The notes: a model not told the origin generated them from the sequence alone. DNA of 64,000 nt from Paucihalobacter ruber (GCF_006494535.1 NZ_VHIQ01000008.1:62001-126000), one strand, 5' to 3'. Shown: positions 1-9,195, counted from the first letter of the stretch. Numbers and translations are program-made.

Positions 1-1
1 A

Positions 2-604
2 GATAGTATTGTAAAAAACGGTGGTAAAGCAATGGTCGTAAAAACAGACGTTACTAAACCATCCGATTTTAAAAAAGCGATTTCTCAAACCTTAGATGCA
101 TATGGGTCTATCGATGTTTTGGTGAATAATGCAGGATTGATGCCACTCTCCTACGTTGAAAAACTGAAGACCGATGAATGGGAAAAAATGGTAGACGTCA
201 ACATAAAAGGTGTGTTTAATGGCGTGGCAGCCGTATTGCCCACCATGCGAAAAAACAAAGGCGGCCATATCATCAATATTTCATCTTCTGCAGCACATAA
301 TTACTTTCCTGGCGGTGCTGTGTATTGCGCCACTAAGATTGCAGTAAAAATGTTTTCAGAAGGACTGCGAAAAGAGTTGGCACCTAAATATGGTATTAAA
401 GTAACCTCTATAGAGCCAGGAGCTGTAGATACAAGCCTATTTGAGTCTATTACAGACGAGGATATAAAAGAAAAATTAAAAGAGATGCAAAAAATGACCA
501 AACTAGAGGCTGAAGATATCGCCGATGCTATTTTCTATGCATTAAATCAGCCCGACAGGGTAAATATCAACGATGTTTACCTTATGCCGACTGAACAAGG
601 ATAA
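2..604 (+). CDS. SDR family NAD(P)-dependent oxidoreductase, 5'-truncated by the window edge
   Basis: C-terminal ~200 residues of a classical short-chain dehydrogenase. The frame is open from base 2, and the first in-window ATG (32) lies inside the Rossmann domain, so the true start is upstream. Visible landmarks are the TDVT strand, the NNAG motif, the catalytic serine in ISSSA and the YxxxK pair in YCATK. The Gly-rich cofactor motif is off the window. The sequence resembles YdfG-like 3-hydroxy acid or clavaldehyde-type dehydrogenases, but the substrate is unknown. An aldehyde dehydrogenase starts 22 nt downstream on the same strand, so the two may be co-transcribed and act on consecutive alcohol/aldehyde steps (inference). 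Confidence 0.9.
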   Translation, partial: DSIVKNGGKAMVVKTDVTKPSDFKKAISQTLDAYGSIDVLVNNAGLMPLSYVEKLKTDEWEKMVDVNIKGVFNGVAAVLPTMRKNKGGHIINISSSAAHNYFPGGAVYCATKIAVKMFSEGLRKELAPKYGIKVTSIEPGAVDTSLFESITDEDIKEKLKEMQKMTKLEAEDIADAIFYALNQPDRVNINDVYLMPTEQG

Positions 605-626
605 CAGACGATCAAAAATAAACACC

Positions 627-2009
627 ATGAAAAAAGAAAAAACAATAGAAACTATCAATCCCACAACAGGCAAAAGTCTGCATCATTATTCCTACATGAG
701 CGACGAAGCTGTTAAAAAGGCTATATCAAAATGCCATAAAGCTTTTGAAACGTGGAAAGAGATTTCGCCGAAAGATCGCGCTAAAATCATTCTATCCATT
801 GGAAAAGAATTGATCAAGTCGAAGGAAGAATTAGCGCAATTAATGACCGACGAAATGGGGAAAACCCTAGAGCAAAGTCGGCAGGAAGTAGATTTATGCG
901 TTGCTATTTGCAACTATACGGCTAAGATAGGACCAAAAGAATTAAAAACAGAAGATCGGGAGATGGTAAACGACAATAAAGGACGCATAACTTATGCACC
1001 TATAGGAGTCGTATACGGCATACAGCCATGGAATTATCCTAGCTATCAAGTGGTGCGCTATTCCATTGCAAGCCTTATGGCTGGTAACGGTGTGTTGTTG
1101 AAGCACGCCTCAAATGTAACGGGATCAGGTAAGCTACTTGAACAAATTTACCAAAAAACCGATATTCCAGACGGTTTGTTTACCGTGTTGGTTATTAACC
1201 ACGATCAGTCAGATACTGTGATAACAAATAAACTAGTGCGAGGCGTTACACTTACCGGAAGTCCAGATGCAGGAAAAAATATCGGACAAAAAGCAAGCGC
1301 CGCATTGAAAAAATCGGTATTAGAATTGGGAAGCAACGATGCCTATCTGGTTTTTGAGGATGCCGATATTAACCTTGCCGTAAAAGCCTGCGTAAAAGGA
1401 CGTATTTATAACAACGGTGAAACCTGTATTGCAGCTAAGCGCTTCATTGTCGTGGAAAAGGTGTATGATGAATTTCGGGATAAATTTGTAGAAGCCATGA
1501 GCAATGTCAAAACTGGCAACCCCAATATCAAAAGTACGCAATTGGGCCCAATAGCACGTGAAGATCTTCGCAATGAACTGCACCAACAAGTGGTGGAAAG
1601 TGTAAAGAAAGGTGCCAAAATAGCCTGCGGAGGAAAAATACCCAACGGAAATGGCTTTTTCTATCCAGCAACAGTTTTGGAAAATGTAAAACCGGGTCAG
1701 CCAGCTTATGAAGATGAACTCTTCGGGCCGGTAGCATCCTTAATAAAAGCTAAAAACAACAAAGATGCTATGCGCATTGCCAATGACAGTCGCTTTGGAC
1801 TTGGTGGAGGAATCTTCTCTAAAAACGAAGAGGCCGCTTTCGAAATAGCCGAGAAATACTTCGATACGGGTATGGTATTTATCAATTCTTTTGGTTTGGC
1901 CGATCCTGCCATGCCATTTGGTGGTGTTAAAGAATCTGGATACGGCCGAGAACACGGTGGTTTTGGACTTAAAGAATTTGTAAACATAAAAAGTGTTATG
2001 TATAGATAG
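627..2009 (+). CDS. NAD(P)-dependent aldehyde dehydrogenase, succinate-semialdehyde (Sad/YneI) type
   Basis: Oxidises an aldehyde, probably succinate semialdehyde, to the acid with NAD(P)+ in the cytosol. The chain has 460 residues from ATG 627; the frame opens at 573, but that extension overlaps the upstream gene and lacks family similarity. Visible motifs are the PWNYP cofactor loop, LLKHASNV, the general-base Glu in LELGSND, the catalytic Cys in NNGETCIAAKR and the C-terminal PFGGVKESGYGRE. The KHASN and NNGETCIAAKR signatures are closer to Sad/YneI than to GabD (family knowledge from memory). Base and codon use resemble the neighbours. The substrate is inferred. Confidence 0.88.
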   Translation: MKKEKTIETINPTTGKSLHHYSYMSDEAVKKAISKCHKAFETWKEISPKDRAKIILSIGKELIKSKEELAQLMTDEMGKTLEQSRQEVDLCVAICNYTAKIGPKELKTEDREMVNDNKGRITYAPIGVVYGIQPWNYPSYQVVRYSIASLMAGNGVLLKHASNVTGSGKLLEQIYQKTDIPDGLFTVLVINHDQSDTVITNKLVRGVTLTGSPDAGKNIGQKASAALKKSVLELGSNDAYLVFEDADINLAVKACVKGRIYNNGETCIAAKRFIVVEKVYDEFRDKFVEAMSNVKTGNPNIKSTQLGPIAREDLRNELHQQVVESVKKGAKIACGGKIPNGNGFFYPATVLENVKPGQPAYEDELFGPVASLIKAKNNKDAMRIANDSRFGLGGGIFSKNEEAAFEIAEKYFDTGMVFINSFGLADPAMPFGGVKESGYGREHGGFGLKEFVNIKSVMYR

Positions 2010-2334
2010 GTTACTTGATTACAATTGGCAATGGCTCGTTGGTAGCATGATTTGACCCTACGTCAAATTTTGAATGCTTTGGTTCAACAAAAAAACCAAG
2101 AGATTGAAAGCCTAAAACTTCTAATCTCTCAAAATATATGTTCCCTACCAACTAAGCTCAACTATTACCTGGACACAGAACTCCTAATGGTCTTCGAATG
2201 TTAAAGTAATTCTAAATTAACTTGTTAATTCAAAAAATAATTGTATTATATAGATATCTTATTTTCAAAATACAATTACAATTTTGAAATAAGTCAAAGA
2301 CAAAATATTAACATTAACAAAAACTTTAAACATT
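2010..2334. other. Intergenic region with a possible short coding remnant
   Basis: 325 bp without a convincing gene. An open stretch on the plus strand at 2052-2204, with TTG as first codon, would encode about 50 residues. It includes a short heptad-like run (LVQQKNQEIESLKLL) of the sort seen at the N-terminus of some transposases, then degenerates. I treat it as a possible decayed fragment, not a gene. The last 130 bp are very AT-rich and presumably hold the promoter of the YtxH gene; no clear TAnnTTTG was found. Confidence 0.3.
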
Positions 2335-2664
2335 ATGGGAAGAGACAGTAGTACACTTTTAGGAATATTAGCAGGAACAGCCATTGGCGCAACTTTAGGA
2401 ATATTGTTTGCACCAGATAAAGGCTCTAACACAAGACAGCGCATCGTAGACGAAGCCCAGGCTGCCAGAGATAAAATTCAGGAAGGGGCAGTTCATTTGA
2501 AAGAAAGTGTTGTAAACACGGTGTCGCATAAAAAAGAAACTTTAGATGAACAAGTTGAATCTATAGTTTCCGATATGAGTCACAAAACTGAAGATGTCAT
2601 CACTACACTTGAAAACAAGTTGGCTGAGCTTAAGTCTAAAAATAAGAAATATCAAAAAGCATAA
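2335..2664 (+). CDS. YtxH domain-containing general stress protein
   Basis: Small protein of 109 residues. The N-terminal Gly/Ala-rich hydrophobic segment (about residues 8-27, ending LFAPDKGS) is the YtxH signature. It is followed by a charged, helical, probably coiled-coil region to a Lys-rich end. YtxH proteins are membrane-associated and often stress-induced; the molecular role is unknown. It is the first gene of a three-gene plus-strand cassette (YtxH, membrane protein, DUF6327-like) with gaps of 2 and 6 nt, so the three are very likely co-transcribed. Confidence 0.85.
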   Translation: MGRDSSTLLGILAGTAIGATLGILFAPDKGSNTRQRIVDEAQAARDKIQEGAVHLKESVVNTVSHKKETLDEQVESIVSDMSHKTEDVITTLENKLAELKSKNKKYQKA

Positions 2665-2666
2665 GC

Positions 2667-3014
2667 ATGAATATTTTTGAATCCGTAAGTAAATCAACCG
2701 GTAAAATGTCGGATTCCGGCGAAACTTATATCAAAAAAACTCAGGAATATTATACACTCAAAGTATTTCAACAGCTAACAATTTCAGCTAGTTTAATTGC
2801 AAAAGCATTAATTATAGGTGGATTATTGCTAATCGTCTTATTCTTCTTGGCTTTTGCAGCGGCTATGGCATTGGGCAATATACTTAATAACATAGCTTTA
2901 GGTTATGTATCTGTTGCCGGTATATTCTTGTTGTTTACTGCCATCATTTATTTTAACCGACACCTTATTAGTAATAAGATAATTAAAACTTTATCTCATA
3001 AATTCTTCGATTAA
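2667..3014 (+). CDS. Holin-X/competence-like small membrane protein
   Basis: A 115-residue protein with an amphipathic N-terminal half and two adjacent membrane helices at about 44-72 and 77-97. The layout matches the small membrane proteins annotated as 'phage holin family' or Holin-X that commonly accompany YtxH genes. It starts 2 nt after the YtxH stop. There is no phage context, so a lysis role is not implied. A structural or stress role in the envelope is a guess. Confidence 0.7.
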   Translation: MNIFESVSKSTGKMSDSGETYIKKTQEYYTLKVFQQLTISASLIAKALIIGGLLLIVLFFLAFAAAMALGNILNNIALGYVSVAGIFLLFTAIIYFNRHLISNKIIKTLSHKFFD

Positions 3015-3020
3015 TAAACC

Positions 3021-3221
3021 ATGAAAAATTACCAAACTTTTGAGGAAATCGATCAACATCTAAAACTATTAAAGTTAGAGCGCGCGATTGCCTTAGAAAA
3101 AATGAAATTGACAAAAAACGAATTGAAAGAGGACCTAAAACCGGCCAATTGGGTAATTACAATGACCAATATTGCCGGAAAGTACGGGTTTTATATATTG
3201 TTAAAGCGTTTTTTTAGATAA
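3021..3221 (+). CDS. Small DUF6327-like protein, third gene of the YtxH cassette
   Basis: A 66-residue protein beginning MKNYQTFEEIDQHLKLL, the opening I associate with the DUF6327 family, which regularly follows YtxH and holin-like genes in flavobacteria. A charged helix (about 10-40) leads to a short hydrophobic, basic C-terminus (about 47-66), suggesting peripheral membrane contact. It begins 6 nt after the preceding gene. Function is unknown. The family name rests on memory of the N-terminal motif. Confidence 0.7.
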   Translation: MKNYQTFEEIDQHLKLLKLERAIALEKMKLTKNELKEDLKPANWVITMTNIAGKYGFYILLKRFFR

Positions 3222-3356
3222 TTGTAGTTTATAATATTGTACTTAACTACTATAAAGTCTATGAAAAGTACAATTTTTCTGATGGTCAACAGTCTTAAGA
3301 AAAAACTTAAAGTTTAGATGCTTTTTTTCGTATAACCTTCATATAAATATTGGTTG

Positions 3357-4280
3357 TCAAGACAGTTCTTTTAAGATTTTATAAACGTTTTCAGTCTTAA
3401 ACAGTCCGGTTCCTTCAGCCATCGTAGTGGCAGAACCACATGCAATACCCATACGCAAAACGTTTTTCATGCTGCTATTGTTTAGCAGAGCGGAGACCAT
3501 ACCAGCTACCATACTATCCCCGGCACCTACTGTGCTCCTAACCTTTACGAGTGGTGCAGGCTGATATATTTTTTCGTTGTTATTAAATAAGGTGGCTCCT
3601 GATGCACCCATCGATACTACAACAATTTCTGCTGAACCATTGTTTATTAATTGTTTTGCAGCGGTTTCCATTGTATGAACCGTTAATTCATTTTTACCGG
3701 TAAGGACGGCTAATTCGCCAATGTTTGGTTTTATAAGATAAACGCCTTCCTCTACCGCGGCCGTGAGAGCTTCACCTGAAGTATCTATAACAACCTTACT
3801 GTTTTTATTCTTGCAAATTTGAATGAGGTCTTTCATCAATTCAACATTAACGCCATCTGGAAGACTTCCGCTAATTACTGCTATTTCAGGGAAATCTTTG
3901 ATAGCGTTAATGGTATCTAAAAGTATTTTTTGCTCATTTTTAGAAAATGGCTGGCCCGGAAATCCAAATCTAAATTGTTGATTAGTTAGCGTGTCAACCA
4001 CAATAAAATTTTCTCTTGTTTCATTTTTTACCGAAAATGGGAGTATTTGCAAACTCTCTTCTAGCAACAACGATTCTAATAATTTTCCGGTTCTACCGCC
4101 CGAAGTAAATAATGACAAGGAGTCAAGCCCAAGTTTTTTTAGCGCTCTTGAGACATTGATACCGCCGCCACCAGGTTCGTATTTTGGATTATCACAACGT
4201 AATTTTTTTTCAGGAACAATGCCACTAACAGAACTACTTTTATCTACACTGGGATTAATAGTGATGGTCAATGCCTTCAT
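3357..4280 (-). CDS. pfkB: 1-phosphofructokinase family hexose kinase (PfkB/ribokinase fold)
   Basis: ATP-dependent sugar-phosphate kinase of 307 residues, close to the 309 of E. coli Pfk-2. N-terminal substrate-binding motif PGGGGINVSRAL (about 36-47), ISGSLPDG in the middle, and the C-terminal STVGAGDSMVAG signature carrying the anion hole and the catalytic Asp (around residue 250). The likely reaction is fructose-6-phosphate to fructose-1,6-bisphosphate; tagatose-6-P and fructose-1-P kinases share these motifs, so the exact substrate is uncertain. It lies 74 nt downstream of the SDR pair on the same strand and may be read through or have its own promoter. Confidence 0.82.
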   Translation of the reverse strand: MKALTITINPSVDKSSSVSGIVPEKKLRCDNPKYEPGGGGINVSRALKKLGLDSLSLFTSGGRTGKLLESLLLEESLQILPFSVKNETRENFIVVDTLTNQQFRFGFPGQPFSKNEQKILLDTINAIKDFPEIAVISGSLPDGVNVELMKDLIQICKNKNSKVVIDTSGEALTAAVEEGVYLIKPNIGELAVLTGKNELTVHTMETAAKQLINNGSAEIVVVSMGASGATLFNNNEKIYQPAPLVKVRSTVGAGDSMVAGMVSALLNNSSMKNVLRMGIACGSATTMAEGTGLFKTENVYKILKELS

Positions 4281-4354
4281 AATCTTATTATTTGTTATTT
4301 ATTACTTTCCAAATTTCTGAAACGTAAATCCTCTTTTAAAGTACAACTAGCTTT

Positions 4355-5116
4355 TCACCTAATATGGCTTCCCGCATTCACATCAATGGTAGCGCCGGTA
4401 GCGTGATCCATTTGTCCGCTACACATCAACCCCACCAATGGCGCTATATCTTCTGGTGTGGTGAGTTCATTCAAAGCTATTTCACTTAAAATACGTTCTT
4501 CTCCATAGGTATCTATAAATGCTTCAGCCATTTGCGTACGTGTAAATCCCGGAGCAACTACAAAAGCCTTGATATTATCTTTACCAAATGAACGTGCAAC
4601 ACTTCGCGCCAAAGAAGTTAAACCGCCTTTAGACGCTGCATAGGCTAAGTATTCTTGTGTTTCACCTCTAAACGTGGCTCTGCTACCAATATAAATAAAT
4701 CGACCACCCGCAGCTTGAGATTTGAAGTGGTCAATCCCTAATTTAGTGAGTAATCCAACCGAATCAAGATTTATAGCTAAAGTTGTTTTCCAAACCTCGA
4801 ACCAATTATCAATAGAATCCGTAATTGGATGCGCTACAAAAACACCGGCATTTAAAACCACACTATCAAGATTGCCATAAGTAGAAACAACATCATCAAA
4901 TAATGTTTTTACGGATTCCGGTTTGCTCAAATCAGCTTGAAAACAACGAGACTCGGTATTTGGATACTTAATGACCAATTCTCGAGCCGCGTCTTGTCCA
5001 CTATTAAAATGTACAGCAACATTGGCGCCATGTTGCATTAAATAATCGGCAATGGCATAGCCAATACCTTTTGAAGCGCCGGTAACTAAAATTTTTTTAT
5101 TCCTTAGATTCATCAT
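4355..5116 (-). CDS. SDR family oxidoreductase
   Basis: Classical short-chain dehydrogenase (253 residues; 252 if the second Met is used). TGASKGIG cofactor loop near residue 13, LNAG motif, catalytic Ser in YIGSRA and YAASK as the YxxxK pair. It resembles FabG-like 3-ketoacyl reductases, but fabG proper lies at 41296-42042. Last gene of the S9 peptidase-cupin-SDR-SDR unit, 6 nt after the preceding SDR. Substrate unknown. Confidence 0.85.
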   Translation of the reverse strand: MMNLRNKKILVTGASKGIGYAIADYLMQHGANVAVHFNSGQDAARELVIKYPNTESRCFQADLSKPESVKTLFDDVVSTYGNLDSVVLNAGVFVAHPITDSIDNWFEVWKTTLAINLDSVGLLTKLGIDHFKSQAAGGRFIYIGSRATFRGETQEYLAYAASKGGLTSLARSVARSFGKDNIKAFVVAPGFTRTQMAEAFIDTYGEERILSEIALNELTTPEDIAPLVGLMCSGQMDHATGATIDVNAGSHIR

Positions 5117-5122
5117 CTTGTG

Positions 5123-5887
5123 TTATAGCATGCTTTTTATCCAACCACCATCAACCGCCAATGAAGTCCCTGTAATATAACTAGCTCGTTCGCTTGCTAA
5201 AAAGGTAACAGCTGCAGCAAATTCTTCGGGATTTCCGAATCGTTTTAAGGGGATTTCGTTGATGGCATCTTTAAAATCGGGATTGGTATCTATTAAAGAT
5301 AACAACCTGTTAGTTTTGGTATAGCCGGGCATGACGTTGTTAACCGTAATATTGTAAATACCTAGTTCGTTAGATAAACTTTTTACTAATCCAACTACCG
5401 AAGCCCGCACCGAATTCGATAAAATTAGATTATCAACCGGTTGCTTCACGGCCTGAGAGGTAATCGCAATAATTCTACCCCATTGTTGTTGTTTCATCCC
5501 GGGAAGTACAGCTTGAATTAAGGCTACAGCACTTTCTAGTAGTAGTTGATAGGTCTGATGCCACTGATCGAGTGACAAATCTTCAAACCTGCCTGCCGGT
5601 GGACCACCTGTATTGGTAACTAAAATATCGATATGATTGACTTCTTTAAAAATAGATTCTAGTACTTTGGCCCGTTCGGTTGGGTTTGATAAATCACCTG
5701 CAATGGCGAGAACTTTGTAATTACAAGCCACCTCAATTTCTTTTTGAGTCGCTCCCAATCGATCGGGATTCCGACCATTAATAATGACTCTTGCACCTTC
5801 TTGAGCTAGTTCCATGGCAACAGCCTTTCCTAATCCATCACTGGAGGCTGCCACAAAAGCTATCTTGTTTTTTAAACCTAAGTCCAC
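5123..5887 (-). CDS. Atypical SDR-fold protein lacking the Tyr-x3-Lys pair
   Basis: A 254-residue Rossmann protein whose N-terminus reads AASSDGLG where TGxxxGIG is expected, with TNTGGPP in place of NNAG. At the catalytic site it has SNSVRAS where YxxxK should stand, so Tyr and Lys are replaced by Ser and Arg. The C-terminal ASYITGTSLAVDGG is standard SDR. I recall a recognisable SDR subfamily with TGGPP and no Tyr, so this is probably family-wide divergence, not decay. It may be a binding protein or use different chemistry. It sits 3 nt downstream of the cupin gene and 6 nt before a normal SDR. Confidence 0.8.
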   Translation of the reverse strand: MDLGLKNKIAFVAASSDGLGKAVAMELAQEGARVIINGRNPDRLGATQKEIEVACNYKVLAIAGDLSNPTERAKVLESIFKEVNHIDILVTNTGGPPAGRFEDLSLDQWHQTYQLLLESAVALIQAVLPGMKQQQWGRIIAITSQAVKQPVDNLILSNSVRASVVGLVKSLSNELGIYNITVNNVMPGYTKTNRLLSLIDTNPDFKDAINEIPLKRFGNPEEFAAAVTFLASERASYITGTSLAVDGGWIKSML

Positions 5888-5890
5888 GAG

Positions 5891-6250
5891 TTACTTTCTT
5901 AAATAATCATCGGTACCATCTAACCAGTCGGCGCGTATGGGCGACCAGGTATCTACTTCTTCCACATCCCCAATCATTAAGGCCTCGTGAGGTAAATGAG
6001 ATGGAATGACTACAGAATCACCAGGGCCTAAATCCATAGTTTGCTCCTTGTCAGCTCCAAACCAAAAACGAATGGTACCTGATATTACCTGAGTAACCTG
6101 TTCGTTTTCGTGATGGTGAAGCGGCACCAAAAAGCCGTCTTTAAATTTCATTTTAGCAACCATAACTTTATCGCCGTAAATCATTTGGCGTTGCATTTTT
6201 TCGGTAACTTGTTCTACAGGCACTTCGGCCCAGTTGATTTTTTTTAGCAT
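5891..6250 (-). CDS. Cupin domain-containing protein
   Basis: Single-domain cupin of 119 residues. Motif 1 is visible as PLHHHENEQVTQVISG (His, His and Glu metal ligands) and motif 2 as DSVVIPSHLPHEA (fourth His ligand). Cupins of this size are metal-dependent isomerases, dioxygenases or sugar/acid-binding proteins; some are linked to KdgF-like uronate metabolism. It is packed 3 nt after the S9 peptidase gene and 3 nt before the atypical SDR, so translational coupling is likely. Substrate unknown. Confidence 0.82.
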   Translation of the reverse strand: MLKKINWAEVPVEQVTEKMQRQMIYGDKVMVAKMKFKDGFLVPLHHHENEQVTQVISGTIRFWFGADKEQTMDLGPGDSVVIPSHLPHEALMIGDVEEVDTWSPIRADWLDGTDDYLRK

Positions 6251-6253
6251 GAT

Positions 6254-9061
6254 TTATTCTTTTTCTATGAGTTCATATCCTTGATGAATGCCTTTTTCCA
6301 AAGCCGGCACACCGCTTTCCATCCATTTGGGTTTGGGCGCATCTTTTAAATAATAATCAAAAAACTGCGCCATTCTAATATTGAAATCTTTTCGGTTTTG
6401 CATTTTTAAAGGCCAGTGAGGCTCACCGTTATAATTGAGCATCCATGACGCCTTTCCTAAACGTCGTAAACTTGTAAAAAATTCAATTCCCTGATACCAT
6501 GGCACATGACCATCGGCGTCGTTATGCATAATAAGTAAAGGTGTATTTATTTTATCGATGTTGAAAATAGGCGAATTCTCAACATAGCGTTGCGGATAAT
6601 CCCATGGCGTACCTCCTATTCTACTTTGGGTGTGCTCGTATTGAAATTGACGACTTAAACCTGTTTGCCATCTAATACCGCCATAAGCGCTAATCATATT
6701 CGCTACCGGAGCACCAGACTCAGCTGCCTTAAAAATATCGGTTTTGGTCACTAAATAGGCTATTTGATAACCGCCCCAACTGTGACCCTGTGTACCAATT
6801 CGGTCTTTGTCAATAAAGCCTTTTTCAATCAAAGACGTAACACCTGGAATAACGCAGTTAAGTGCACTTTCGCCGGGGTATCCAATGCGGTAATGGATGT
6901 CGGGGTTAAAAATAACGTAACCACGACTGGTGTAAAAACTGTAGTTGATTGAGGATCTTTCGGCTCTTGGAATGCGGTGATTGTGCAATCCATCAGAACT
7001 TCTCTCGTAAAAATTAACCAATAAGGGATACTTTTTATTGGGATCGAAGTTTTCGGGTTTAATCAACATCCCGGTTAAGGGAATGCCATCTAAAGACGTC
7101 CAATACACCAATTCGGCACTTCCCCAGTTGTAATTTTGTTGCTGCGGATTGGCATTACTAATGACCGTTTGTTTTTTAAAATTTAAATCTGAAAGTCTGA
7201 TATCAGGAAACTCAGTAAATGATTGTCGACTATAAATTACGGTATTATGATCTCTGGCTTTCTGCGGATTTGAATAACGGAATGGTCCGTCTAATAATTG
7301 TTTTCCGCTTTTGGTTTTATAGTTGTATTCGTAATAACCTAAATTCTTAGTTTCTTCATTATAAGTAGTTAAAAACCATTTACCTGAAGTATCGATATAA
7401 TTATCATCAGGGTTTAATTTCACAAAACGATAGCGCATATTATTGGGTCTGCCATCGGTTAATTTGCTGGCATTAGCTGTTTCCGGGTTGAATTCCCAAA
7501 TATCAAATCGGTCATATATCACAATAGATTCATCATCCTTGGTCCAGCCAGCCAAACCATAAGAACCGGGCTCGATAGGCGAATCGTTTAATTCGTCATA
7601 AAATACTTTACCTCTAGTAAGTTCGGTATATTTTAAAGTTTCTAAATTGTAAGTGTACCAAGTGCTGTCAATAGCGTGATAACCGTAGGCGTATTTACCA
7701 TCAGGACTTATTTGAAGGCTGCCAAAAAACTGTTTAAAAGCCGGTTGGACGTTACCATTATTGACATTTACGATGGCTACATCTGCAGGACGTTTGATAG
7801 TCCACTGACTTTGGAGCGTGTAAGGCATACTATTACTCACAATAGCGTAGTTTGAGTTACCTTCTTCCGAAATTCTGGCATCAGGAAATTCTTCTGTAGC
7901 GATTTGAACAATGTTCTTGGTATTGAGTTGATAAACCGTTTCAAAAGACTTTTTTTGATCGCTCTCAGCCTGTATTTCCTGCACTGTGTACAGCCTTGGC
8001 TCGTTGTAGGTCCAAACTTCAACGTTCACAATCTCTTCGTCTAACAAGGTGGTATCTTTTACAATTGGCGGCACTGACAATCCAAAATACAACCTAGACT
8101 CATCTTTGGAGAATTTTAAACTACCATTAGATGACACTAAATAACCTTGAGGAGCCGAACTATTATCAAGCAACAATTCTGCTTGATTGTCATTAGAATT
8201 CCACGAATAAAGCTGATTTGGCCTTACAAATGCTTTAGTTGTATCGGTATCGACGATAAAACCCAATCGGTTTCCTGAATCGCTAAAGCTCAATTTCGGA
8301 TAGGTAGTTTTGGTATGCGAAGCAAACACTCGTTGGGTAGATTGATTTTCTAAATCGACTACAAATACACCGGCATTGTCATTATCTACATTGCCTGTGG
8401 TAGTATATGCCAGCTTCTTTCCTTCTTTAGCGAACATGTAGTTAGTTACAAAAGGAATGGTGTCTTCTTTAGCTGTTTGCAAATTTCTAACAACCAAATG
8501 ATATCCGGTTTTGTCACCAGCAACTTTTGGCTTCTTTTTGGTTTTAGTGGAATCTTTTGGGGTTGAATCTTTTGACTTTTCATTATTTGAAGGTTTTTTC
8601 TTTTCGTCTAACTGAAAAGTATAAGCTACATAACCCGACCATTTTTCAGGGAGTTGATACGATTTAATATGGGCTATTTTTTGAAGGGATTTATTCTTTA
8701 AGTCGAAAATTCCTAAAGTATCCTTTGGCATTTTTTCTTTTTTAACCTTACGGCGTTTCATTTCGGTAATGCTGTCTTTCCGCGGTTTAATGGTGAAAAT
8801 GGCGTAATTGCCATCATAGGTGAAGCTACCGCGTTCTGAGCGCTCGTGTTCAAACACCAATTTGGCTTTGTTATCCTTAATTTTTAAATGCTGATCTTTT
8901 TCACCCTTTTCCAGTGAATACATCACAAAGTCACCTTCGGGTGAAATGGTTTCTCTTTGAATGGTATTCCAAATATCATAGTCTGAATGATCTAATACTT
9001 TCTTTTGAGAAAATAGGTTGATATTTAAACATAGCAACAAAAGGTAAAGAACTGATTTCAT
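6254..9061 (-). CDS. Secreted S9 family (prolyl oligopeptidase-like) serine peptidase
   Basis: A 935-residue exported peptidase. N-terminal signal peptide (about 1-18), a long beta-propeller-like region to about 650 with a Lys-rich, low-complexity insert near 155-180, then a C-terminal alpha/beta-hydrolase domain. The catalytic triad can be read as Ser761 (GHSWGGY), Asp850 (DADGHV) and His882 (GEPHW). Members of S9 of this length cleave peptides, often after Pro or Ala, in the periplasm or outside the cell. It is the first gene of a minus-strand unit with cupin and two SDRs. A functional link between peptidase and cupin/SDR genes is not obvious. Confidence 0.9.
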   Translation of the reverse strand: MKSVLYLLLLCLNINLFSQKKVLDHSDYDIWNTIQRETISPEGDFVMYSLEKGEKDQHLKIKDNKAKLVFEHERSERGSFTYDGNYAIFTIKPRKDSITEMKRRKVKKEKMPKDTLGIFDLKNKSLQKIAHIKSYQLPEKWSGYVAYTFQLDEKKKPSNNEKSKDSTPKDSTKTKKKPKVAGDKTGYHLVVRNLQTAKEDTIPFVTNYMFAKEGKKLAYTTTGNVDNDNAGVFVVDLENQSTQRVFASHTKTTYPKLSFSDSGNRLGFIVDTDTTKAFVRPNQLYSWNSNDNQAELLLDNSSAPQGYLVSSNGSLKFSKDESRLYFGLSVPPIVKDTTLLDEEIVNVEVWTYNEPRLYTVQEIQAESDQKKSFETVYQLNTKNIVQIATEEFPDARISEEGNSNYAIVSNSMPYTLQSQWTIKRPADVAIVNVNNGNVQPAFKQFFGSLQISPDGKYAYGYHAIDSTWYTYNLETLKYTELTRGKVFYDELNDSPIEPGSYGLAGWTKDDESIVIYDRFDIWEFNPETANASKLTDGRPNNMRYRFVKLNPDDNYIDTSGKWFLTTYNEETKNLGYYEYNYKTKSGKQLLDGPFRYSNPQKARDHNTVIYSRQSFTEFPDIRLSDLNFKKQTVISNANPQQQNYNWGSAELVYWTSLDGIPLTGMLIKPENFDPNKKYPLLVNFYERSSDGLHNHRIPRAERSSINYSFYTSRGYVIFNPDIHYRIGYPGESALNCVIPGVTSLIEKGFIDKDRIGTQGHSWGGYQIAYLVTKTDIFKAAESGAPVANMISAYGGIRWQTGLSRQFQYEHTQSRIGGTPWDYPQRYVENSPIFNIDKINTPLLIMHNDADGHVPWYQGIEFFTSLRRLGKASWMLNYNGEPHWPLKMQNRKDFNIRMAQFFDYYLKDAPKPKWMESGVPALEKGIHQGYELIEKE

Positions 9062-9195
9062 GTGTTGTGTTTTACTGTATTTAAACTAACAATTTCTTCG
9101 TGCAACTCTGTGTATTCTATGTGCTACTCTGTGATAGAACTATTAAAGAAAGATTCGCTAAGAAACATAGATTTTTTTGAAAGTTATTTTACAAA
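9062..9195. other. Intergenic gap with degenerate CTCTGTG repeats
   Basis: 134 bp separating the S9 peptidase from the CocE-type hydrolase. Around 9096-9136 the sequence repeats TGTG-containing blocks (CAACTCTGTGTATT, GCTACTCTGTGATA). This type of degenerate short repeat is common in flavobacterial intergenic DNA. The S9 promoter should lie here, but no clear TAnnTTTG element was recognised. Confidence 0.35.

Noticed and set aside
573-626. 18-codon N-terminal extension of the aldehyde dehydrogenase
   Set aside because: It overlaps the end of the upstream SDR and lacks similarity; ATG 627 gives the normal start.
2052-2204. Small gene or transposase remnant
   Set aside because: Only a TTG start, 50 codons and a short coiled-coil-like run; too little to call.
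2667-3014. Prophage lysis gene (holin)
   Set aside because: The holin-like label comes from hydrophobicity; the context is a YtxH stress cassette with no phage gene around.
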